Notes: a model not told the origin generated them from the sequence alone. A stretch of DNA of 20,352 nt from Candidatus Methanofastidiosum methylothiophilum (GCA_001587675.1 LNGD01000013.1:1-20352); one strand, 5' to 3'. Positions 1 through 7,559 are shown, counted from the stretch's first letter. Program-made: numbers and translations.

Positions 1-38
1 AAAATGCCTAACATTATTATACTAATTGCTTTTTTCAT
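1..38 (-). CDS. 5' end of a secreted or membrane protein gene (partial, runs off left edge)
   Basis: Only the first 12 codons are inside the window. They read MKKAISIIMLGI: two lysines followed by a hydrophobic run, the usual opening of a Sec signal peptide or membrane anchor. The start is supported by a strong AGGTGAT ribosome binding site at about 43-49, five bases before the ATG, and by a TATA-like AATATAAG at 77-84 that would give a short leader. Nothing can be said about function because the body of the protein lies outside the window. Confidence 0.6.
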   Translation of the reverse strand, partial: MKKAISIIMLGI

Positions 39-58
39 AAAATCACCTTTTTAGGCAT
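4..58 (-). other. inverted repeat bracketing a start codon
   Basis: In the mRNA of the leftmost gene, ATGCCTAA (51-58, minus strand) can pair with TTAGGCAT (4-11). This is an 8-bp stem, extendable by a G-U and an A-U pair, whose loop holds the ribosome binding site and ATG at 38. It could reduce ribosome access, but at this length it may be chance. Confidence 0.25.
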
Positions 59-251
59 CTTGACTCCATGAGTTCCAATATAAGAGTAATTGAATTAGGA
101 AATGTCATAAGTAGTATAGAATTAATAAAATAAAGGTTAATAAGGCATACATTACTATTAAATAAATTAAATATGGAATAATATATTATTGACGATAATC
201 TAATCGGCTATTGGTAATAGATTTTTAGTAATCAAATATAAGAAAATTAAT

Positions 252-479
252 TTAAATACCTTGTTTATTTAGCTGTAAGATGTAAACTATAATAGCAAAT
301 AATAGTATCAATAGAATAAACTTGATGTTCTGAAACTTATTATATTCGGGCGTTGTTTCCTCGACATCTTTTGAGGGCAATAATCTTGGCAACTTGAGAT
401 AAAAATCTTTAGAGTTATCAGATTTAGGATTAGATTTAGGACGCTTTTCTTCTATTTGATTTGTAGGTAGTAACGACAT
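252..479 (-). CDS. small tail-anchored membrane protein, unknown function
   Basis: I do not recognise this 75-residue protein. The N-terminal two thirds is polar and rich in Lys, Asn, Ser and Pro. The C-terminus holds one hydrophobic helix (FILLILLFAIIVYILQL) followed by a short polar end, so a C-terminal membrane anchor with a cytoplasmic N-terminus is likely. I chose the ATG at 479 because GGGGAT lies four bases upstream and a TATA-like TATAAAAACT lies at 494-503; an in-frame ATG at 506 would add nine residues but would place that TATA-like sequence inside the gene. It stands alone, with no operon partner. Confidence 0.5.
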   Translation of the reverse strand: MSLLPTNQIEEKRPKSNPKSDNSKDFYLKLPRLLPSKDVEETTPEYNKFQNIKFILLILLFAIIVYILQLNKQGI

Positions 480-551
480 TTTTATCCCCATTAAGTTTTT
501 ATACATTTGTTTTTATTTCTTTGGATAGCCACCTGTGAATTATTTTATTTT

Positions 552-749
552 TTAACAAAAATATATATCTGCTTCTATCCTGTTTTCATCTTTATCCAAA
601 GTAGGTTCACCGGGGAATTGAGAGATTATTAATTCAGGTGATTGCCAGATGTTATTCAATTTTTTTGCCTAAATATTCAGGATGTTTTTTAATCAATCTA
701 CCTTGATTTCTTCAATTGCACTAGCACAACAAGTAAAAATAATTAAGAA
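552..749 (-). pseudogene. probable decayed gene for a small secreted protein
   Basis: The minus strand here reads as protein only if the frame is changed twice. The pieces are FLIIFTCCASAIEEIKVD (from about 749), RLIKKHPEYLGKK (from about 700, ending in a run of seven A), then LNNIWQSPELIISQFPGEP and TLDKDENRIEADIYFC ending in TAA at 552-554. Together they look like the end of a signal peptide or lipobox followed by a soluble domain. The breaks are stops and +/-1 shifts, and no start codon is in frame with the first piece. I infer a pseudogene; assembly error in the A-run is the alternative for one of the shifts. I do not recognise the family. The rest of 507-859 is AT-rich with nothing else visible. 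Confidence 0.38.
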
Positions 750-859
750 TTAAATAATAAGGACTACTGAAACATTGTTTAGTTTATCCGCACATACTTA
801 TTATTTTTATAATCATAAGTATCTTTCAGCAGAAATATTCTTAATTATTGATAAATTCA

Positions 860-2167
860 TCATGATGAGTCTGAAGAATTGCCTTCGCCTATAAACTCAC
901 CAGTTGCTCTTCTTGCCCCAATACCAAGTATTCTTGAAATCTGATCCATTGGGAGTTCTTTTTGATTGTGTGATTTATAAGTCTGCATTACGACTGAAAC
1001 ACCTGTTGCACCATCAACTAATAGTTCAGTTTTTCTTGAAGAGGAATACCCTTGGAATCCGCCCCAGTAGATTGATGATGTAGTACTTTGGGAATTTGCA
1101 AATACTATATCATTCCAACCATCTTTATTTAAATCACATACGCCAACTGTGGCAGTACCTTTAGTTCCAAGAAGGATTCTATTAGTAGAGTTATATCCAG
1201 TAGAGCTTCCCCAGTAGACGTATGAGTCTGAACCAGCATAACTCGTTAGAACTATATCTTGATGGCCATCCTTGTTTAGGTCTGAATTAGATGTGCCATA
1301 AACCCATGATGAAGGTATATGTGCTCTATTTGAGTTACTGTACCCACTGTTACTTCCCCAGTATATATAAGATGTAGAGGCCATATTTCCAAAAACTATA
1401 TCTTTATATCCGTCTTTATTTAGATCTCCAACAGAAATCCCTCCGGGAGACAAAGTTTCAATGTTTGTTTTATTAGAAAAACTGTAATTACTAGAGCTGC
1501 CCCAGTAGATATAAGAATATATGCCAGCATAATTACAAAATACTATCTCAGGGTACCCATCATTATTTAGGTCACTTATTGTGACCCCAAATGCTCTACT
1601 TGTAGGGAGATTCAATCTATTAGACTTGGAAAATCCGTTAGAACTTCCCCAATAGACATAAGAATCTGAACCGCCATAATTTGCAAATACAATGTCAAGC
1701 CAGCCATCTCTGTTGAGGTCAGATACAGAAACACCCCATGCAGATAATGTTTCAAGCTCAGTTCTAGATAAATTAGAAAATCCAGAAGAAGAGCCCCAAT
1801 AAACATATGAAATTGAAGAAAATTGTGCAAATACAATATCTGGATATCCATCTTTATTAAAATCTGCTACGCAAATTCCGCCGGCGTCGGGAGAGCTAAG
1901 ATCTGTTTTGGAGATATTGGAGTAACCTGAAGAAGATCCCCAATATATTCTTGATTTATCCCCAGTTGAAAACAAAATATCGGGCCATCCGTCTTTATTC
2001 AAATCGAGTGGGTCAATTACATAAGAAGTCCCATCCGTATATGTTGCAAGATAAAAAGAGACATCATCAAAAGAATCAGGATTAGAGCTAGCGAAAAATA
2101 CAGGCATTGACATTGAAAGAATAATAACGGAAAAAAATAAAATAAGCATATTATTTAAGTATTTCAT
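860..2167 (-). CDS. secreted seven-bladed FG-GAP/VCBS beta-propeller protein
   Basis: The 435-residue product starts with a Sec signal peptide (hydrophobic core about residues 7-26). It then has seven repeats of about 48 residues, each with a calcium-loop motif of the DxNxDGxxD type, at residues 55-63, 102-110, 150-158, 199-207, 248-256, 296-304 and 345-353, followed by a (I/V)YWGSS strand. This is the integrin-alpha-like FG-GAP repeat, and seven copies make a complete propeller. A 40-residue polar tail follows, without a membrane anchor. Six N-X-S/T sequons are present (N84, N132, N227, N232, N326, N430); four fall in the same inter-blade turn. A TATA box at 2189-2196 sits about 25 bp from the ATG, so the mRNA is probably leaderless. 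The gene is divergent from aglB. The role is likely surface adhesion or ligand binding; the ligand is unknown. Confidence 0.85.
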   Translation of the reverse strand: MKYLNNMLILFFSVIILSMSMPVFFASSNPDSFDDVSFYLATYTDGTSYVIDPLDLNKDGWPDILFSTGDKSRIYWGSSSGYSNISKTDLSSPDAGGICVADFNKDGYPDIVFAQFSSISYVYWGSSSGFSNLSRTELETLSAWGVSVSDLNRDGWLDIVFANYGGSDSYVYWGSSNGFSKSNRLNLPTSRAFGVTISDLNNDGYPEIVFCNYAGIYSYIYWGSSSNYSFSNKTNIETLSPGGISVGDLNKDGYKDIVFGNMASTSYIYWGSNSGYSNSNRAHIPSSWVYGTSNSDLNKDGHQDIVLTSYAGSDSYVYWGSSTGYNSTNRILLGTKGTATVGVCDLNKDGWNDIVFANSQSTTSSIYWGGFQGYSSSRKTELLVDGATGVSVVMQTYKSHNQKELPMDQISRILGIGARRATGEFIGEGNSSDSS

Positions 2168-2188
2168 ATATTAACAAAAAAATATAAA

Positions 2189-2196
2189 TATATAAA
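2189..2196 (-). promoter_or_regulatory. TATA box of the FG-GAP propeller gene
   Basis: TTTATATA on the minus strand is centred about 25 bp from the ATG at 2167, the spacing expected for a leaderless archaeal transcript. I see no ribosome binding site before this ATG. Confidence 0.55.
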
Positions 2197-2300
2197 GCTT
2201 TATAATATTAAATTTATAGAACAACAAAGTTCATTATTGTTGACATGCATATAATTGAATTTAAAATCATATAAAGTTAACACATAATGAGTTTAGATAA

Positions 2301-2308
2301 ATATATAA
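2301..2308 (+). promoter_or_regulatory. TATA box of aglB
   Basis: ATATATAA is centred 26-27 bp before the aglB ATG at 2331, which is the archaeal TATA-to-start distance. Transcription would begin at or next to the start codon. No ribosome binding site is present, supporting a leaderless mRNA. Confidence 0.6.
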
Positions 2309-2330
2309 AATAATCATATTACTTGTTATC

Positions 2331-4439
2331 ATGGCAAAAAAGAAATCCTCAAAAAATAAAGCGAACGAAAAAAAAATTAAATTGCCTTATGAGAATTATA
2401 TAATAGGATTATTTTTGACTTTTTCTCTTGTTATTGGGGCATATCTTAGGAGCTGGTCTCTGCAATATGGAATCATGATGAGTTATGATACCTATTATTT
2501 TCTTAGAGAAGCTTCTTATTACGTGACGGGTGGTTTACCCAAAATAGATCCAATGGCACCAACTGTGGTCAGGTATTTCCTAGAAGAAGACGTTCAGGGT
2601 GTTCCGATCTTAACATCATTTATTTCAAAAATTACAGGAATTGACCTCTTGCAAGTACATATGGGATTGCCAATTGTATTGGGCCTTATCAGCTCCGTGA
2701 TTACATTCTTCATAGTTCTTTTTGTTTGGAAGAATAAGTACCTCGCAGTTATATCAGCTTTCTTCTTAGCAATTATGCCTGCTTTCATTTATAGAACTAC
2801 TGGGGGATTCATGGAAAAGGACACTTTAGGAGCGCCTTTCTTCTTGATATGTCTCTTACTGGCGGTATTGATTATTCGAGAAAAAAATATTAAGTTTATG
2901 GCTATTTATGGTGTTCTTTCTGTTCTCTCGATATATCTCTATGCAAATTCATACGGTAACTTTTTCTTTATACCTATACTAATAGGGATCTATGTTATAT
3001 TACAACCTCTTGTAGCAATCGAAGAAAAAAAGAAAGCCTTAAATCTAAAAGATAAATTAATGGGAGATTTATCAACTTGGATTCTGCTCTTATCAGGTAT
3101 TATAGGTTTGACATTGTCTCTAGTTTTATTGCCCCCTTACCAGAATGATCCACTCAGAATAGAACTTTCCCTTATGGGTCTTGGATTTGGAGCTTTGATG
3201 CACTTGACAAGAGCCTTTGTTAAAAACAAAACATACTATCTTGGGGCTTTAGTTGCATGGTCGGCCATATTATTGGCGGCTGCATATTTTATTCTTGGAT
3301 ACAACATCATATCTTTCTTACTACTCTCCGATGTCCATGGGATATCAGGACAAGGACAAGCCATGACCTTTATAGACGTTATTGACAAGTTCTATATATT
3401 CCCAATATTAGCTGTTATTGGGGTATTATACTCATTATATCAAATAAAAAATAAGACATCGCCAAATGAAAATCTATTCTTCTTGGGATCGTTCTTGTTC
3501 ACTGCATTTATGGCTTATCAAATGTTAAGAAATGCCTTTTTCTTCGCAATTCCTCTAGCAATATTTGCGGCTTTGGGTGTAATTGGAATTTATGACTTCT
3601 CCCAAAAATATCTTGATTCAAAAAAAGCATTGGCTTTGACTACAATAATATTTATCGCATTTAGTGGAATTTCTGTTTATAACTCAAATGACTATAAGAC
3701 CAGTCTTGTGCCACATCTTACAGATAACTGGCTTACAGCTCTGCTATGGCTAGACAATAACACGCCGCAAGATGAAGTTGTATGTAACTGGTGGGATTAT
3801 GGATACTGGATACAAACAGTGGGAAATAGAAGTACTATATCTGATGGAATGAGGACTGGGATGGGTCCATGGATAAGTGGCTATTCAGAATTACTTGCTT
3901 CAACTGATTCAACTGCCTTACAGAGATTAATCTCAATGGAAGAAGCTGCTTACAAACAATCAGGTAATAGATTTACAATGAAACACGTGATAGTTGATCA
4001 AAGTTTACTTATTAAGACAGGAGTTCTTAATTCAGTAATACAGAGAAATGTCTTCAGCACTGCTTATTTCTATTTCAAAGGAACATCTAGAAACGGTGCT
4101 ACTACCACATATGTGTACGAGAGCGGAGATACTAGATTGTACCTTGTAACTGATGACAAAGTAACTTATTGCTATATAGAACAGGGTAACCAAAGATATG
4201 GGGTATCAAACTTCGTAGTTGAAAATCCACAAGGCAAGAATTTTGTCTATGAGAACATACAGTATGACCTTCAATCAATTACCCAGATAATATATCTAAA
4301 TCCACAAAATGCTATTATGATCCCCCCCACATTAAAGGACACCTTATTTGCTAGACTTATTATATACGAAACAGAACTTAAGAACTTTGAACTTGAATAC
4401 GACAATGGTTACGTGAAGATCTACAAGATACTTAGATAA
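2331..4439 (+). CDS. aglB: dolichyl-phosphate oligosaccharyltransferase AglB (STT3 family)
   Basis: This 702-residue membrane enzyme transfers a lipid-linked oligosaccharide to Asn in N-X-S/T sequons on the outer face of the membrane. A Lys-rich cytoplasmic N-tail is followed by about a dozen hydrophobic segments to about residue 455, then a soluble C-terminal domain. The sequon-binding WWDYGYW motif is at residues 487-493. The first-loop catalytic Asp is D53 (SYDTYYF) and the second acidic motif is E162-K-D164 (GGFMEKD). A TIxE-like element is not obvious; the best candidate is T346-F-I-D349, with Asp where Glu is usual. The length is in the range of short archaeal AglB proteins. The gene is monocistronic, has its own TATA box, and ends at a T-rich tract near 4449-4459. 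No glycan-synthesis glycosyltransferases are adjacent. The divergent neighbour encodes a sequon-rich exported protein, a plausible substrate. Confidence 0.93.
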   Translation: MAKKKSSKNKANEKKIKLPYENYIIGLFLTFSLVIGAYLRSWSLQYGIMMSYDTYYFLREASYYVTGGLPKIDPMAPTVVRYFLEEDVQGVPILTSFISKITGIDLLQVHMGLPIVLGLISSVITFFIVLFVWKNKYLAVISAFFLAIMPAFIYRTTGGFMEKDTLGAPFFLICLLLAVLIIREKNIKFMAIYGVLSVLSIYLYANSYGNFFFIPILIGIYVILQPLVAIEEKKKALNLKDKLMGDLSTWILLLSGIIGLTLSLVLLPPYQNDPLRIELSLMGLGFGALMHLTRAFVKNKTYYLGALVAWSAILLAAAYFILGYNIISFLLLSDVHGISGQGQAMTFIDVIDKFYIFPILAVIGVLYSLYQIKNKTSPNENLFFLGSFLFTAFMAYQMLRNAFFFAIPLAIFAALGVIGIYDFSQKYLDSKKALALTTIIFIAFSGISVYNSNDYKTSLVPHLTDNWLTALLWLDNNTPQDEVVCNWWDYGYWIQTVGNRSTISDGMRTGMGPWISGYSELLASTDSTALQRLISMEEAAYKQSGNRFTMKHVIVDQSLLIKTGVLNSVIQRNVFSTAYFYFKGTSRNGATTTYVYESGDTRLYLVTDDKVTYCYIEQGNQRYGVSNFVVENPQGKNFVYENIQYDLQSITQIIYLNPQNAIMIPPTLKDTLFARLIIYETELKNFELEYDNGYVKIYKILR

Positions 4440-4448
4440 CTTATTTTA

Positions 4449-4459
4449 TTTTTTTTTAA
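4449..4459 (+). terminator. T-rich tract after aglB
   Basis: A run of nine or more T lies just past the aglB stop codon. Archaeal RNA polymerase terminates at such tracts without a hairpin, so this is a likely 3' end. Confidence 0.45.
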
Positions 4460-4481
4460 TTAACGATATGCATATAAATTA

Positions 4482-4703
4482 GTGTTAAGCAGATATGGTG
4501 TGAATAGTCAAGATATATCACTATTAAAAGATCCAAAGTCAATTGCTTTGATGATATTCCTTATCCTAAACATAATTTACATATTAAGCCCTATTGATTT
4601 TATACCAGATTTTATCCCAATAATTGGTTGGATCGACGATATTATTGCATTATTGATAGCTATTAGTATTGGAATAAAATTATTTATAAAAAAAAGATCC
4701 TAA
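4482..4703 (+). CDS. small DUF1232 (YkvA-like) membrane protein
   Basis: The central sequence YILSPIDFIPDFIPIIGWIDDI is the signature of the DUF1232/YkvA family: a helix ending in SPIDxIPD, then a glycine turn and a DD pair before a second helix. The biochemical function of the family is unknown. The product is 73 residues with two hydrophobic segments and a basic end (FIKKRS). The longest frame starts at GTG 4482, but a TATA-like CATATAAA at 4471-4478 is far too close to it and sits about 26 bp from the in-frame GTG at 4500. The true start is therefore probably 4500, giving 67 residues on a leaderless mRNA. It lies alone between aglB and a convergent hydrolase gene. Confidence 0.75.
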   Translation: MLSRYGVNSQDISLLKDPKSIALMIFLILNIIYILSPIDFIPDFIPIIGWIDDIIALLIAISIGIKLFIKKRS

Positions 4704-4720
4704 AGAATTAATAATAAAAA

Positions 4721-5839
4721 TTATTCTAAATTCCAAAATCCTGTCGGACTCCTTTCTTTAGGAAACACTACATCATATTCTTTATCCACATTATCATTCA
4801 ATGAAATAGAGTACCAAGGATTATAATCTCCTGGGCCAAAGCATATGTCAACTATTCTGTCGGCTGGGACATATATTGCTGAATTCATCGTCCCAAAGAA
4901 TTCTGTATAGAAATGACAACTTAGACCATTTGGGTAGGGGTCAGATAATATTTGTTTAATCTTATCTTTTGATATCAATTTATTGTTTTCTAGATTTGAT
5001 TTAACTAGGTCAAATCTAACTTTAGAGTTATGCATCTTTTTTGAATCATTATAGATTAACTTAGGCAATACGACATGATTTGTTGCAATTAAATAGTTCT
5101 CTTTATCAAATGAGTCTATTTTTTTATAACCAAATACCCCATCATAAGTTTCAATTAAAGCCATAGAACCCGATTCATCTGCAACAATAAAATTTGCATT
5201 GTAAGCCATAGGTATCTTTTCAACTAATTTTAGGGAGTCATCGACATTTTTGCATTTGTCTAAAATTGTTCTTATTACTGCCCAAAACTGAAGCCCTTTA
5301 ATTTTTGGAGGGCGCATACTCGGAAAATTTCCAACTGGAAATCCAGCTGAAGACATAGTTATAGCCAATCCTTTTTCGTTTATTCCGTCTATCCTTCCAA
5401 ATAGAAGAGTTGAAAATCCAAGATGGGCATAGTTATTTTTTATTGATGTTTTGCATAGCCTCATATCATCTAATCGGTAACTAAAATCATAATTTCTAGC
5501 TACAAATATTTTTTGTTCAACGCTCTTTGATGATAGTATAGCAAATTGACTACATCTTGGTGTAAGTAAAGTATAATCGTAGTACCTCAGATTTTGCATA
5601 GGAACACCTAAAGACTCAGAAAACCCATTTATCTCTTCAATCAGTTCTGGACAGAACTCTTCATATATTTCATTTATATGTCTTATATCTTTCAAGCTAA
5701 TTAATTTTCTCTTTGAAGCAAAAAATCGAATAGTATCTGGATATTTCTTTATTAGATTCCCTTGGATTATCCCTACTTCACGGGGATCTCCAGAAAGATT
5801 AATGTGCATGAATTTTTTCTTAACTATATTATTTGCCAT
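4721..5839 (-). CDS. Ntn-fold linear amide C-N hydrolase (C45 / acyltransferase family)
   Basis: This 372-residue protein belongs to the choloylglycine hydrolase / acyl-CoA:6-aminopenicillanate acyltransferase group, which cleaves linear amides with an N-terminal nucleophile Cys. The likely nucleophile is C96 (TPRC-SQFA), followed by the family's conserved ARNYDF segment (R115, N116, D118) and a GINEKGLAI turn near residue 150. The end matches the family's closing strands (TMNSAIYVPADR ... DICFGPGDY). In C45 members a pro-segment before Cys is removed autocatalytically; the 95 residues before C96 suit that. No signal peptide is visible, so action on a cytoplasmic amide is likely; the substrate is unknown. 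The ATG at 5839 has only a weak ribosome binding site, and M11 is an alternative start. Confidence 0.8.
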   Translation of the reverse strand: MANNIVKKKFMHINLSGDPREVGIIQGNLIKKYPDTIRFFASKRKLISLKDIRHINEIYEEFCPELIEEINGFSESLGVPMQNLRYYDYTLLTPRCSQFAILSSKSVEQKIFVARNYDFSYRLDDMRLCKTSIKNNYAHLGFSTLLFGRIDGINEKGLAITMSSAGFPVGNFPSMRPPKIKGLQFWAVIRTILDKCKNVDDSLKLVEKIPMAYNANFIVADESGSMALIETYDGVFGYKKIDSFDKENYLIATNHVVLPKLIYNDSKKMHNSKVRFDLVKSNLENNKLISKDKIKQILSDPYPNGLSCHFYTEFFGTMNSAIYVPADRIVDICFGPGDYNPWYSISLNDNVDKEYDVVFPKERSPTGFWNLE

Positions 5840-5901
5840 ATTAACACTTCTTGATATTTGATGGATTTCATTTAGAAAACTATCGGCTTTTATTTAGATA
5901 G

Positions 5902-6318
5902 CTATTCCCCGATAATTTTTACCAGCACTCTCTTTTTTCTTTGCCCGTCAAACTCCCCATAATAGATTTCTTCCCAAGGCCCAAAATCTAATTTTCCAGT
6001 AGTAATAGCAATGACAACTTCTCTCCCCATGAACTGTCTTTTTATGTGTGCATCGCCATTTGTCTCTCCAGTTCTGTTATGCCGATATAGCTCTGGATTG
6101 TGGGGGATATTTTTTTCTAGCCAATCTTTAAAATCTTGATGTAAACCAGTTTCTGCATCATTGATGAAAATACTAGCCGTTATATGCATAGCATTTACAA
6201 GACATAATCCTTCTTGTATTTGACTTTCATGTAGTGCAGCCTCAACTAAAGGAGTTATATTAAGAAAATCCACTTTATTCTTTGTATTAAACCATAGTTC
6301 TTTCCTAAAAGACTTCAT
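5902..6318 (-). CDS. YjbQ family secondary thiamine-phosphate synthase-like protein (UPF0047)
   Basis: The 138-residue length and whole-length pattern match YjbQ/UPF0047: an N-terminal strand KELWFNT, the LVNAMHITASIFIND core, NGDAHIKRQFMGREV, and the C-terminal LDFGPWEEIYYGEFDGQRKKRV. Members weakly replace thiamine-phosphate synthase in E. coli, but the physiological reaction is not settled. The usual G-T-W-Q turn before the C-terminal strand reads G-P-W-E here. The start at 6318 is supported by a TATA-like TTTAAAAT box about 26 bp away at 6341-6347 and by the position of the family N-terminus. No thiamine genes are adjacent. The GC-rich hairpin element at 6365-6435 lies immediately upstream. 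Confidence 0.88.
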   Translation of the reverse strand: MKSFRKELWFNTKNKVDFLNITPLVEAALHESQIQEGLCLVNAMHITASIFINDAETGLHQDFKDWLEKNIPHNPELYRHNRTGETNGDAHIKRQFMGREVVIAITTGKLDFGPWEEIYYGEFDGQRKKRVLVKIIGE

Positions 6319-6340
6319 AAACTACAATAAAGAAATATGT

Positions 6341-6348
6341 TTAAAATT
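6341..6348. promoter_or_regulatory. bidirectional TATA-like element
   Basis: TTTAAAAT is nearly symmetrical. Read on the minus strand it is about 26 bp before the yjbQ ATG (6318). Read on the plus strand it is about 26 bp before the first hairpin at 6368. It could serve either or both. Confidence 0.4.
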
Positions 6349-6364
6349 CTACTTATTGAATTAT

Positions 6365-6435
6365 ACTCATGTGGGGGTTGCACTCCCCACATGAACTGCA
6401 CAAAATCTATCGGAAAAGGTGATCTTTTGCGCAGT
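6365..6435 (-). ncRNA. candidate small structured RNA (two GC-rich hairpins), strand uncertain
   Basis: Between usp and yjbQ an unusually GC-rich stretch holds two hairpins. One has perfect 9-bp arms CATGTGGGG (6368-6376) and CCCCACATG (6385-6393) with an 8-base loop. The other pairs about 6395-6405 with 6425-6435, using 11 pairs; the one non-Watson-Crick pair is G-U if the minus strand is transcribed and A-C if the plus strand is. A TATA-like TTTATAAT on the minus strand (6456-6463) lies about 25 bp before the first base of the structure, supporting minus-strand transcription of a roughly 70-nt RNA. The plus strand is also possible, using the box at 6341-6348. It may instead be a 5' regulatory leader or a terminator pair. 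I recognise no known family. Confidence 0.45.
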
Positions 6436-6462
6436 TATTTGGGGAATAGATGGATATTATAA

Positions 6463-6494
6463 AAATATATTGTTTCCCTTATAACAATATATTT
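6463..6494. repeat. perfect 12-bp inverted repeat downstream of the usp gene
   Basis: AAATATATTGTT (6463-6474) and AACAATATATTT (6483-6494) are exact reverse complements separated by eight bases. On the minus strand the hairpin follows the usp stop codon and is followed by TTTTT, resembling a factor-independent terminator. It also overlaps the TATA-like box for the hairpin element, so an operator role is possible. Confidence 0.5.
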
Positions 6495-6519
6495 CAATAA
6501 TGTCAACTGTCAAACATTC

Positions 6520-6975
6520 TTATCGAACTATCATTACTGAGGAAGTTGCGTTGTGCAGAACTTTCTCCGATACACTTCCCAAGAATATCCTATCTATTGC
6601 AGATATACCTTTTGCCCCCATTACAATCAGATCATCTTTTTTTGATATTTTAATAATCTCTTCATCAGGCGATCCTTCAATTACCTTTTTGGTAATTTTT
6701 AATCCAACTGTGGAAGCCATGCCTTCTATTTCGTCCAATGCAAGGGCACCTTCTTTCTTCATTTTTTTTCGGATTTCCTTTATTTCTGTATCGTCAGTAT
6801 AGATTACAGGCGAATATGGCGGACCAACATAAGCACTTATTGGTATATGTACTACGTATAGTGCAATTAATTCTACATTCATCTTTTTTGCCAAATATAT
6901 TGCTTTTCTTGCAGACCTTTTTGACGATTCAGAACCGTCAACAGGCGTTATTATTCTTTGAAATTCTTTTTCCAT
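6520..6975 (-). CDS. universal stress protein, UspA family (ATP-binding type)
   Basis: The 151-residue single Usp domain begins RIITPVDGSESSKRSARKA, with the Asp that contacts adenine. It ends with the ATP-binding signature G-A-K-G-(9 residues)-G-S in MGAKGISAIDRIFLGSVSEKV, followed by the closing strand SSVMIVR. This is the nucleotide-binding subclass (MJ0577-like), which forms dimers and is linked to stress or energy sensing; no specific target can be inferred. A TATA box ATTTATAAAA at 6997-7006 is centred 27 bp from the ATG at 6975, so the mRNA is leaderless and the start is well fixed. The gene is monocistronic and followed by a perfect inverted repeat that may end transcription. Confidence 0.92.
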   Translation of the reverse strand: MEKEFQRIITPVDGSESSKRSARKAIYLAKKMNVELIALYVVHIPISAYVGPPYSPVIYTDDTEIKEIRKKMKKEGALALDEIEGMASTVGLKITKKVIEGSPDEEIIKISKKDDLIVMGAKGISAIDRIFLGSVSEKVLHNATSSVMIVR

Positions 6976-6996
6976 CTATATACATAGGTAAACATA

Positions 6997-7006
6997 TTTT
7001 ATAAAT
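6997..7006 (-). promoter_or_regulatory. TATA box of the usp gene
   Basis: ATTTATAAAA on the minus strand is centred 27 bp from the ATG at 6975, the leaderless archaeal spacing. Confidence 0.55.
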
Positions 7007-7067
7007 TTTACCTAGAAAACGAGCATAATACGAGAAATCGTAAATACATGTTTATTTTAATAGATAC

Positions 7068-7553
7068 ATGGACAAAATAAAATTTTTAATGCCCGTAATT
7101 TTTGTAGAAGATATTAAAGTGTCAAAGGATTTTTATCAAAACATCTTTTCTCTCGAAGTTGAAATGGATTTTGGGGAGAATATTATATTTAGAGATGCAT
7201 TTTCTATTTGGCAGAAAAATCATGCAGAAAAAATAATTTATCAAGAAAATATTGATTCCGAAAAAAAACTATGGCCTAATAATGTTGAACTTTATTTTGA
7301 AACAGTTAATATTGAATCGATTTGGCTTAAGATAATTTCATCAAAAGTGGAGATTATTCATTCAATAAAAGAAGAATCGTGGGGACAGAGAGTTTTTAGA
7401 TTTTACGATCCTGACAAATTTATCATAGAAGTTGCAGAACCAATGAGCGAGGTTATAAAAAGATTTCATCAAAGGGGATTATCGGAAGAAAATATTTCTA
7501 AAAAAACTCAGATGCCCTTGGAAGCCGTTAAGAAATGCTTATCGAAAGAATAA
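7068..7553 (+). CDS. VOC (glyoxalase/bleomycin-resistance fold) protein with helical C-terminal tail
   Basis: Residues 1 to about 130 form one vicinal-oxygen-chelate domain: the opening strand FLMPVIFVEDIKVSKDFYQNIFSLEV is typical, and WGQRVFRFYDPDKFIIEVAEP is the usual closing pair of strands with a DPDKFIIEVAE metal-site Glu region. The last 30 residues (GLSEENISKKTQMPLEAVKKCL) form a helix-turn-helix-like tail seen in some VOC proteins of anaerobes. The substrate is unknown; VOC members include glyoxalases, dioxygenases and resistance proteins. A TAAATA element at 7041-7046 is about 25 bp from the ATG, suggesting a leaderless mRNA. It ends six bases before the convergent TPR gene. Confidence 0.8.
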   Translation: MDKIKFLMPVIFVEDIKVSKDFYQNIFSLEVEMDFGENIIFRDAFSIWQKNHAEKIIYQENIDSEKKLWPNNVELYFETVNIESIWLKIISSKVEIIHSIKEESWGQRVFRFYDPDKFIIEVAEPMSEVIKRFHQRGLSEENISKKTQMPLEAVKKCLSKE

Positions 7554-7559
7554 TAATAC

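Noticed and set aside
1040..2010. Regularly spaced near-repeats on the DNA level, CRISPR-like at first sight
   Set aside because: The roughly 145-bp periodicity is the codon-level reflection of the seven FG-GAP blades; repeats are imperfect and in frame.
6500..6802. Open frame on the plus strand opposite usp
   Set aside because: Antisense to a clear UspA gene whose family pattern is complete; low-quality protein composition.
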